Source: Saccoglossus kowalevskii
Lineage: Eukaryota > Hemichordata > Enteropneusta > Harrimaniidae
Length of the DNA: 29,457 bases
Assembly (NCBI RefSeq): GCF_000003605.2
Contig: NW_003119923.1
Location: 142,799 to 172,255, forward strand
Direction: 5' to 3'
Below are positions 1 through 8,311 of the stretch, piece after piece (positions within the stretch are counted from its first letter, which is position 1; every line of letters starts with the position of its first letter). Made by a program: the position numbers and the translations under genes. Below the pieces are notes generated by a model that worked only from the letters and a program-made list of their open reading frames with translations, was not told the DNA's origin and made no database searches.

Positions 1-917
1 TACTCCAGCATCCAGACTTTGAATAATTTGCACGCCGCACAGTGCAGTACTGGAAACAGCATTTATTAGACAGACAAAAAACAAAACAAAATGCCTGTCT
101 CGATCAATCGCACATCCATAATGTTTGTTAGTTGATACGCTTGTAAATAACATTAACGTAAAAGTCGAAACAACCTAGACTAGAAGTCAATTCACCAGTC
201 CAGCCAGCTATGGCTCCCTAAGTTGCTTATATTTAATCAGATACTATTTCGTCATCATGCTTTGTTACCTTACCTGTTTATTCCTCATGAGGGCGTTTTT
301 TTATGGCAAGATGGCGCAAACGGAAGTCCTTCGCAGGTTTATGGTTTCTCATATTTAAATCATCATAACTCTGAAGATAATCATTTTTTGTAATTTTTTT
401 TTCAAATTTATTATCAATATACATAACTTGATAAATACAAACACCAAAATAGGCTCTATTTAGTTCCCCTTTAACGTCAATAACAGATGAATGATTTAAA
501 TCGTGTAAGTCCAACCGTACTAAATAATGTGTATAATTTAACCACTCTGTGTTATTTATGATTGTGATGATAATAATTTTACAATTAATTCAAAAACTGG
601 GCGTGGTTTCTCAGACTGTCGTTATTCAATAAGTGCCGATGATCATGATATTATGTTGTAGCAGGAAGCCGCTTGAAAGGGCCCAAACAAGATCCATACT
701 TAACCTTGCAAGTACAATTTGACTTACTTGGGCATGGTAATGATTGGACATTTTTTTGCTACGTTTTGTGTATTTTACACAGTACAAAGCACTCACAGGA
801 AACAAATATTCAAAATTGTTAATTGTTTTACTTGTCTACAGTATGAAAGAGCTTAGTCTAGCTATACAAAGTTATAGCAATTAAAAAAAATTATCATTGT
901 ATCATCAGTATAAAACT
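1..917. other. Intergenic A+T-rich stretch, no gene recognised
   Basis: No recognisable protein, tRNA or rRNA is seen. An open stretch of 78 codons on the minus strand (278-514) resembles no family I know and its composition is what A+T-rich DNA gives by chance. A motif pair, AAGATGGCG at 308-316 followed by the ETS-type CGGAAGT at 321-327, recalls animal core-promoter elements, but no gene can be attached to it. Confidence 0.5.
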
Positions 918-966
918 ACTTCCTGCTTTAAAATATCGAAGATGGCGGCCAAACCACGTGACCAAT
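918..966 (+). promoter_or_regulatory. Promoter-like motif cluster (ETS, YY1, E-box, CCAAT)
   Basis: Within 49 bases are ACTTCCTG (ETS-type, reverse orientation, 918-925), AAGATGGCGGCC (YY1-type, 939-950), CACGTG (E-box, 955-960) and ACCAAT (NF-Y-type, 961-966). This combination is typical of TATA-less animal promoters. YY1 sites in that class usually sit just downstream of the start, with AAGATGGC on the coding strand, which would suggest transcription to the right. No exon is recognisable downstream. It could be the first exon of a distant gene, an unspliced RNA gene, or chance. Confidence 0.35.
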
Positions 967-2259
967 CATAGCAAGCTTTGCGAATTTATAGTTAATAATG
1001 AATCATTATTATGTGGCTTAATTCTTTGAAGTATAATATTATATAAATGTTCTTCCTAATCACACAATTGAGCGACTACACCCAGTGAAACATATGTTGG
1101 TATATTGTGGCTACATATCTATTATGTTCTACTAGTATGTTATGTCTCCCTCAATACGGACTGCGTATGAATATAGACTGGTGTGTATATGCTAGCGTGA
1201 CTCTTCATAATATGTAAAATCTTTTCCTAAAAGTGCACATACTAATGATTCTTGTGAAATTATATGATGAATTAAAATTTCAGTGCCGTCCGTGTAATAC
1301 CAATTGTCTCTGCCGCCCTGTGTGAATTTGCCAATATAAATGGAAGAGTCTAGCTTCCTAATGTTGTGTTACTTATTATGCAAATCATTGTTTTAACATA
1401 CTGGCAGCAAATCAAATAAAGCTACTATGTGTACGTATCAGAATTGATTCAGATTTGTTTAGCTACTGACAGCGTCTCGGCAATAATAGTGTCATTTCAC
1501 TCATTATTTTATATCTGTGTATATATTTTTGATAATAATAATAATTATGATTTAAACTGTACTTGTTTTGAGATTGGTACAAAAACGGAATGTCATGAGG
1601 CACTGATATTATAATACATTTGTTCGGGTAGGGGATGTTTGTTTGCTTCGTTTAATCATTCATTGTACTGGTCTGGAGGTCAATATGTGAGGGCTCACGT
1701 CTACCGTCCGCTGATATACTGATATACTATAATTCTAACTGTGTCCCTCCAGTGTCCTTCTCCCGTTTTATTGTACACGTCCCTCTTCAAGACGAGTATA
1801 GTATTCCGAAGAGACATGTACAGTTACATTGGGGTGGAGTATTAGGGTTAGGATTTAGGTTATGAGTGGAGCCAGGCTATTCCTCTCAGATAGTTGAAAC
1901 ATGGAACTTACAAAATAATGTTTATGATAATAGTTTTAATTTATTTTCAAATGACGAGAGATAAGTGTGTTTGTTGACTGTGGTCCTGTGTAGTGGGTGT
2001 TAACTTGACTTGCATGTTCAGTGCTTTCAGAGGTACGCGTAAATACCTTCACGAGGAAGGTAACGTACCATCAGCCTGGGCTATAAACCTCTCCTATAAA
2101 TAGACCCCAAGCCAATATTTCTTTCGTGTGTATACTCTTGACAATTCGACGTGCCAAGCAGAGCAAAGTCATAAAGCACTGACCTAATTATTTAAGACAG
2201 ACCGGAAAGAAAGTCAGAAGTCTAACTGTGACACTGTGGACACATTTCCTGTGTCCAGT
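967..2259. other. Intergenic stretch, nothing recognised
   Basis: The longest open stretches are about 60 codons and resemble nothing known. No RNA gene is visible. A short telomere-like string (TTAGGGTTAGG, near 1843) is too short to be an interstitial telomere array. Confidence 0.5.
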
Positions 2260-2435
2260 GGCGGCGGCACCGGAGAGGGGGTCCCCCAAAAATGTTGCCC
2301 CCCCCCAAAAAGATCAATCTGAAACCCTTTATTTGTCACTTAAATCTACCGCTGTGTATGTCATCAAAATTTGTCCCTCAAAATGCAGTTTAGCTTTAGG
2401 TAGATTGGTTATGTCTTCTAAGTACATACAAACCT
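2260..2435 (+). mobile_element. Partial copy of a GGCGGCGGCAC-ended MITE-like element
   Basis: The segment begins with GGCGGCGGCAC (2260-2270), then a G-run, a C-run and AAAGATCAATCTGAAACCCT, matching the left part of the fuller copy at 16179-16410. Similarity fades after about 2345; the right limit is a guess. The rest of the element and the opposite terminal repeat are not recognisable, so this is a truncated or diverged copy. The 69-codon open frame across it is not a gene. Confidence 0.5.
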
Positions 2436-2718
2436 AACATCATCAAACAATTCATTCACAAAAATTATGTACACCTCAAACATCAAAGCAGTCGGGCTGG
2501 TAGTTTTCAAGAAGAAATTGAACATATAATTTTGTATCAAAAATATTGGTGAATAGAAAAATATTGATACCCATCAAATATTAAAGCAATCGCACTTAAA
2601 TTACTACGATTGATCAAAAATAGAAATGACAAAATTTGATCAAACGCCATCCAAGATACCCATATATAACTTATCAGAGTCAAGTAAATAGAAGAATTCG
2701 AAAATATCATTTTTACCA

Positions 2719-2925
2719 CAAAAAATATTCGCTAAAGATAGAGAATTAACGATATCGCCATGAACAAATCTAATAAAGGTTCACCCAAGGTACACATATA
2801 TCAAAGTAATTGGTAATTGGTTGGTAGTTGTCATTTTTTGCAAAAAATGACAAAAATATACGCCAAAATTAGAGAATGAAAGATATCGGCACGAAATAAA
2901 CAAATCTGAAAAAAGTCAACCCAAG
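2719..2925. repeat. Diverged tandem pair of about 70 bases in a dispersed repeat
   Basis: Bases 2719-2790 and 2852-2925 are two diverged copies of one segment, offset by about 135 bases. Shared landmarks are AAATAT-CGC, TAGAGAAT, GATATCG, AACAAATCT and CACCCAAG or CAACCCAAG. The block ends in a run of GACGGAC-like units at about 2938-2957. It looks like an old non-coding dispersed repeat. A perfect palindrome (2829-2852) lies between the two copies. Confidence 0.45.
2829..2852. repeat. Perfect 24-base palindrome with no spacer
   Basis: TGTCATTTTTTG is followed directly by its exact reverse complement CAAAAAATGACA. This could extrude as a 12-bp hairpin. It may be the junction of an inverted duplication or a site for a dimeric factor. 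No function can be assigned. Confidence 0.8.
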
Positions 2926-3335
2926 ATTGGCGGAAGACAGACGGACGATGGACGGACCTATATGAACAGCTCCGCTCTGTTCCATTTTCTCATATCACAC
3001 CATGTAACTATCACCAGGGTGAAAACCGTGACAAAAACAATCTGGTTGCTCGGTAAAATCACAAAGAGCTTTGGAGCCACAGCTGGAATACGACAAATAT
3101 TTTGTTCATGTTGGTGGGGTCTATTAATCACAACGGGGCTTCTTAAAAATGATCTACTTTTAAGAACACCACAATATTTTTGCTAAAAATCTTTCGACTT
3201 AAATAGATTTGAATCAGACGTGTCCTCGAAGGACCATTTTGTCGAAAGTCAAATTGTCGATAAGTGTCGGTTAAGTGCCCAACTACCATCGGATGTAATA
3301 CAAATTAATGAAATTATTATTGCCGGAATAGAGCG

Positions 3336-3885
3336 TCAGAAAATCACAGCTTTTTATCAGGTCCTTGGCCGCTTCTCTTCATTGCGCCAAAAACGTGTTT
3401 GACTGGTGCTCTCAAACGCAACTCTCTCCCAATATTCTAGTAGTGGTGCGAATTAATACCATTCACAGTATATGTATTGATTTTATTAGTTAAAAATAGG
3501 AAATACAGCGTGAATGGAAATGAAGGGAACCTATAGATGTGTGAATTGTCTCTGAAATAATGCGCCATTTTTTCAGAGTCTCTAAAATCAACAAACCACG
3601 AACTATTACTAGTAAACTATTTCTTAGTTTTATTAATACAATAAATACATAGCAAAAATGATATCAATCTGTCCGGAAAAGGTCATCAACATTCATGGTC
3701 ACCACAGACATATACATACCTGTATTTCTAAGGCCTATGGCACAACCTTTCAACGAATTCTCGGCGTAATTAAGTGTGAACATGGAGCTAAAGAAGCGCC
3801 ATGGTGTGAACATGAAGGTAGAAGACCTCCATGGTGTGAATTAGGCGTCACCACGACCTGATAAAAAGCGGATTTTTCCTGCCTT
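3336..3885. mobile_element. Inverted-repeat-bounded segment, possible MITE
   Basis: A perfect 15-base inverted repeat, GCTTTTTATCAGGTC (3349-3363) and GACCTGATAAAAAGC (3855-3869), sits inside weaker similarity of about 38 bases on each arm, from about 3336 and to about 3885. The 0.5-kb interior has no coding potential. No clear target-site duplication is visible, so the boundaries are approximate. It may be a non-autonomous DNA transposon or a rearranged inverted duplication. Confidence 0.4.
3773..3845. repeat. Short tandem repeat, about 33-base unit, about 2.3 copies
   Basis: The string CCATGGTGTGAA recurs at 3800 and 3830, with GTGTGAACATG also at 3775. The units differ in their middles. 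The small open frames on both strands are by-products of the repeat. Confidence 0.55.
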
Positions 3886-3944
3886 AAGATCTCCAAAAAT
3901 CGTTTTTTACACAACTGGCAATTACACGCAATATTTCCTCCTAT

Positions 3945-4100
3945 TCTCACCATCCCTCCCGCCGAAGGTGTGACCTTACTAGAGGGTCCTGGGGCATGCT
4001 CCCCCTGACAAATATGAAATCTAGACCATCTGAAACGCTATTTCCTGCAATTTGAGAGCCAAATTTTGCTGATACAAAGGATTTCAGCTTGATTTGGGGC
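3945..4100 (-). mobile_element. Inverted partial copy of the GGCGGCAC MITE family
   Basis: Read on the minus strand, this segment aligns with the interior of the copy at 16179-16410: ATCAAGCTGAAA, TGCAGGAAATAG, GGGGAGCATGCCCC, AGTAAGGTC and CCTTCGGCG occur in the same order and spacing. It lacks the G+C-rich left terminus, where it abuts a different inverted-repeat element starting at 4101. Confidence 0.65.
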
Positions 4101-4491
4101 GGTTAGGAAACTCTCTCGGTTCTTTTGTTACAATACGTGTCTCGGTAAGCATTTAAAACAAAGGGCATACAGCTGAGGTAGCAACAGTCAGGGAAAAAAG
4201 GTGGCCGACTGTTTTTGATTCACAGACGGCATGTCAACAAACCAAACTATCGGAATTTTCATTTTTTTTCGAAAACAGCAAAACCTCGAATATCACACGA
4301 AATTCGCACAGAAGTCGGTGAGGCTTCTACGTCGAACTTTCGGTTTAATTTGCTCTATTTCTTCAATTTAGTAGACACATATGGAAAGCGAACGAAGATA
4401 GCAACACAAGCGATGACGTCATAGTGGCTGGACATGCATTGAAATGACGTCAATGGGTAATTGGCATATCTAACAATAGAGTTTCCTAACC
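4101..4491. mobile_element. 391-base segment bounded by 14-base perfect inverted repeats
   Basis: GGTTAGGAAACTCT (4101-4114) is matched by its exact reverse complement AGAGTTTCCTAACC (4478-4491). The interior has no recognisable gene and holds two cAMP-response elements. A shorter sequence at 13742-13787 shares GTTAGGAAACT, ATTCGCACAGA and TTCGAAA-CAGC, suggesting a dispersed family. No target-site duplication is obvious. It ends about 160 bases before the SLATT-like start codon, so it may supply part of that gene's promoter. Confidence 0.5.
4414..4452. promoter_or_regulatory. Pair of perfect cAMP-response elements (TGACGTCA)
   Basis: TGACGTCA occurs at 4414-4421 and 4445-4452, 31 bases apart start to start (about three helical turns). 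They lie about 200-240 bases upstream of the SLATT-like start codon. TGACGTCA is the palindromic site of CREB/ATF bZIP factors. The only other copy noticed in the window is at 27239-27246. A role in regulating the gene is inferred from position. Confidence 0.5.
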
Positions 4492-4652
4492 ATTCTTCTA
4501 GTAACCGTGATGTTACAGAGCAGCTAAACCATTGTGTCCACTCACTTCAGTCAATTACTGTTACTCCAGCGCTATACCTCTGATAGGAGCGGGACTGCTC
4601 TGATATCGATTACTACGCATATATGTGTGTGTTTAAGCCATAAAGTCATAAA

Positions 4653-5276
4653 ATGGGCTCACAATCTTCAAAGAATTCAGATAGACCACATCTTCTCATC
4701 GATGACGAACACAACGAAAACATACGTGCAGAATTCACCAAAATGGCAGAACAGTTAGAGTCGTCGTTTCATCTCCACGCTGGAGCTCATTACGTAAGTG
4801 CTGAATATTGGGAGCGGAAAGCGCGGTGGACATCGTATTTCACCGCCTCCGCGATGGGTGTTACGGGTGCATCAGGTGGTAGTCTCATGGCAAAAGCTGT
4901 CAGTACCAATCCAAAATTTCGTTCTCTCACTTTCGTAACTTTCGGGTGTAGTCTTTTGGCGACAGGCATTCAAGCCGTAGGTCGTTCCAACTTCAACCCG
5001 GACAAAATGTCTGACGAGCACCAGAAGGCTGCAGCTCAGTTGAAAACTCTCCGAAGACGTTTGGTAAAATGGAAACAGACACACGTATTGAATCCAACTG
5101 TACCTGTTGCGACATTGGACGAAGAGTTTGATGTCATTCTTCAAGAACGGGAACGGATTGAAGTTAATACATTGACATGCGAGTCGTGGACATATGCAAA
5201 GGCACTGAAACTACTGGACGATAGAGATAGCATGATGCGACAGCTGATTAACGATGGCGACTCAGCATTGATCTAA
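4653..5276 (+). CDS. SLATT-like two-transmembrane protein with N-myristoylation signal
   Basis: A 207-residue single-exon protein. The start is supported by an in-frame stop just upstream (4641-4643) and a good context (A at -3, G at +4). The N-terminus MGSQSSK fits an N-myristoylation signal (Gly2, Ser6, Lys7). A helical segment (about 25-58) leads into two hydrophobic stretches (about 60-83 and 89-110), then a charged helix with DEHQKAAAQLKTLRRRL (121-137, His123) and a C-terminal segment with ERERIE (155-160) and SWTYAKAL (178-185). This order, including H-x3-A-x3-L after TM2 and the aromatic YxKA ending, is what I know from SLATT domains, predicted membrane-perforating effectors next to bacterial nucleotide-signalling enzymes. 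Here it would act at a cellular membrane, anchored also by myristate. No intron or frameshift is seen. Assignment is by motif recognition without a profile search; another small 2-TM family is the alternative. Confidence 0.72.
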   Translation: MGSQSSKNSDRPHLLIDDEHNENIRAEFTKMAEQLESSFHLHAGAHYVSAEYWERKARWTSYFTASAMGVTGASGGSLMAKAVSTNPKFRSLTFVTFGCSLLATGIQAVGRSNFNPDKMSDEHQKAAAQLKTLRRRLVKWKQTHVLNPTVPVATLDEEFDVILQERERIEVNTLTCESWTYAKALKLLDDRDSMMRQLINDGDSALI

Positions 5277-5476
5277 ATGTCAAATGCGCTCCTTAGTCCT
5301 GGTTAGTCACCGTCAATTGAGCTTGATTATGTCGGCTATAGATACTACATTAACGCCCGCATTGGCAGTGGGAGATTTTTCTTCTTTTTTAACATATTCG
5401 GAATTAATTCATGTTGGTTGTTTTAAACATTTTCACCAGTTATTTTATTTATAAGTTATAGAGGCACAGTTTTGGA

Positions 5477-5482
5477 AATAAA
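5477..5482 (+). terminator. Candidate polyadenylation signal AATAAA of the SLATT-like gene
   Basis: This is the first canonical AATAAA downstream of the stop codon ending at 5276, giving a 3' untranslated region of about 220 bases. A GT-rich stretch follows within 40 bases. Further AATAAA strings lie near 5586 and 5660. Confidence 0.5.
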
Positions 5483-5710
5483 TCTGAATCTGTACACCAA
5501 GTTTGAGTTTCCTGATTATGACAGTCTCGTTTGATACGACATGGAGAAAAAATAGATTAGCCCCGCTTCCATGGTGAGTTGCGTGAATAAATTAAGAACG
5601 TTAGTCGTAATGTGACAATGTGGACAGGTAGTCTGTTCATTTGTCATTTTCATTGTATTTAATAAATTAACACTAGGTATTAACACTACTTCCAATATAA
5701 TTTATACCAG

Positions 5711-5857
5711 GGACGTAACGACTAATCTATTTAGGGACGTAATGTCTTTTATTTACTAGGCCGAAATCGACCAATCTGTTTAAGGCCGTAACGTTCAAAC
5801 CCAGAACCGTAACGATCAATCTATTTAGGGACGTAACGACTTTTATTTACTAGCTCT
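5711..5857. repeat. Tandem repeat, about 47-base unit, about three copies
   Basis: Two close copies (5714-5759 and 5808-5853) share GTAACGA-CAATCTATTTAGGG-like sequence followed by CTTTTATTTACTAG. A more diverged copy lies between them (about 5768-5795). The spacing is 47 + 47 bases. No coding or RNA signal is seen. Confidence 0.6.
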
Positions 5858-5859
5858 GT

Positions 5860-7363
5860 AATTAGTCTGTGTTATAACTAAGACTAGGATTATTAGTCTT
5901 TGTCTATGTGGGGGGGGGGGTAAAATACATACATATAGGTAAGGCATCATATATTGTTATTATATATATATAATATATTGTTATATGTTAAGTTAATATG
6001 ACCCTAGCAACCAGTTCAAAGCACGACATTTCTTTAAACTGTTTCCCCCATTTACATCACAGATAAACTGCCCATATCCTGCAGTATAGTATGTTGTCGA
6101 AATAGAATTGAATAACCTCGATAGACTTTGTCTTCCAAATGCCCCTAGTTCAGAAATTAGGTACTCATATGCACATCCATTGGCCCGAGAGTGATGTGGG
6201 GGGGGGGATTGAGAATAGGGTTTCACACTTATCTCAACCCTAACGAGCGTAAAGTTCAAGGCGCGTAAAACAAGGGACTGTCAATCAAAGGAACAGGAAA
6301 CAAATAAACGATATGAAGAAACTGCATTTATTACACGTCACTGGAAAAGGTTACATGTACTCACGCGCTAAAACAAGTATTCAGGCCATTTATAGCCTCG
6401 GTAGGATCAGCCACTGTAACAAATTTTAGCAGGCTTGGTGCTGATTGGCTCATAGTGCTATGGGCTATGATTGGCTAAAAAGAGAATAGCATTTGAAATG
6501 GCGTCTGCTATCGTTATTTGTGCTAGTTCTCTTCGAGTTGAACATGTAATAAGGACGGTTGAATTGAATAAACACAATAACAATATAAGAAAGCACTGAA
6601 ACACAATTGAATAATATTGAATCAATAATACAAACGAATATCACAGAAATAATTAGGGAAATAAAAGTGGATTGTTTTCCCCCTCATCGACAGGTGCCAG
6701 TGTCCCCAAATACTAAATAAATACCTTTCTAGAAATTTCTTTGGCGATATGTCTGTCGTACTTCCTGTGGAGCAGTTTACTTCTAAACTGTCAGTGATAG
6801 AAAGGTATTTTAGAATACTAATTTTCATCTCGAAATGTATTATCTGGTAAGTTTGGATAGATGAAGGGTTTATTTATGTTATTTTTCTTGGGTAATCAAT
6901 GTACTAATTTGAGGTAATCATATCTTCTTGTTTTAATTAATTAAGGAAAGCAGCTTTTTTGTTTAGTAATAATTTAGCTTTCTCAAGTAAGTATGTAAGT
7001 TTAGCGTGCACCGTTGCTGCGCGTTTTGCATACCATCTGTCCATTTGATCCCCAGTTTCTGTATACTTCCCTCAACGATATGTTGGAGAGGGCATTGAGG
7101 AACGCAGTCGCAAGGGGTTAGGGAAGGGAGAGGATACCAGTGTCCCCAAAATGCTCTTCACCATGCGTCTTATACATACAGTGACATTACGCCCTCACAC
7201 TGAATAATATATAGCACATTATAATACAGTAGTACACACATACAGTGGCATGATTGGTCAACACACTACGCCCTCACACTGAATAATATGGTATAGGAAT
7301 GATCATTCTATTCGTAACATATTTGTATATTTTATAACTACTTCAAGTTCAGAATATTACAGT
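5860..7363. other. Intergenic stretch with short repeats, no gene recognised
   Basis: It contains two pure G-runs (5910-5920 and 6198-6207), an AT dinucleotide-rich patch (about 5950-5985) and two inverted CCAAT boxes (GATTGGCT, 6443-6450 and 6469-6476). A short direct repeat, TACGCCCTCACACTGAATAA, occurs near 7188 and 7267. CCAGTGTCCCCAAA recurs near 6698 and 7137. Open frames of 68 and 88 codons on the minus strand resemble nothing known. Confidence 0.5.
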
Positions 7364-8311
7364 ATTTATTTAAATGTTAAAATTATAATATTCATGACGT
7401 GATGATCTAAATGTTAACATAATATTCATGATGTGATGATTTAAATGTTAATATAATATTCATCATGTGACGATTTAAATGTTGCTTTAAGCTGTTCGTG
7501 ATGTGATGATTTAAATATTAATATTATATTATTTATGACGTGATGATTTAAATGTTTAAATAATATTCATGATGTGATGATTTAAATGTTAACATTATAC
7601 TATTCGTGATGTGATGATTTAAATATTAGTATTATAATATTCATGATGTGACGATTTAAAAGTTGACATTATAAAGTTCATGATGTGCTGATTTAAATGT
7701 GAACATTATAATAGTCATGATGCGATGGTTTAAATGTTGACATAATATTCATGATGTGATGATTTAAATGTGAACATTATAATATTCATGATGCGATGAT
7801 TTAAATGTTGACATAATATTCATGATGTGATGATTTGAATGTGAACATTATAATATTCATGATGTGATGATTTAAATGTGAACATTATAATATTCATGAT
7901 GCGATGATTTAAATGTTAACATAATATTCATGATGTGATGATTTAAATGTTGACATAATATTCATGATGTGATGATTTAAATGTGAACATTATAATATTC
8001 ATGATGTGATGATTTAAATGTTAACATTATAATATTCATGACGTGATGATTTAAATGTTAACATTATATATATTCATGATTTGATGGTTTAAATGTTGAC
8101 ATTATAATATTCATGATGCGATGATTTAAATGTTAACATTATAATATTCATGATGTGATAATTTAAATGTTAACATTATAATATTCATGATCTGATGATT
8201 CTAATGTTGACATTAAATATTCATAATGTGATTTTCATGTTAAGATAATAATATTGATGCAATTTAAAACATTATGTTCGCCATGTGATGATTTACATAT
8301 TAACATAATAC
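7364..8311. repeat. Minisatellite A, 37/34-base units, about 25 copies
   Basis: About 25 head-to-tail copies of an A+T-rich unit built on ATTCATGATGTGATGA, then TTTAAATGTTAACATTATAAT. Two length classes occur: 37 bases with AACATTATAATATTC and 34 bases with AACATAATATTC. They alternate irregularly in the middle of the array. The outer copies (before about 7520 and after about 8190) are the most diverged, as expected for an array homogenised from its centre. Most units carry the palindrome ATTTAAAT. No spacers are present, so this is not a CRISPR array. Confidence 0.9.

Noticed and set aside
278..514. 78-codon minus-strand open frame
   Set aside because: No recognisable family, A+T-driven composition, no splice or promoter support.
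1837..1862. Interstitial telomere-like sequence
   Set aside because: Only about one and a half TTAGGG units, within chance expectation.
7364..8311. Possible CRISPR array
   Set aside because: Units are contiguous with no unique spacers, and the context is eukaryotic. It is a minisatellite.
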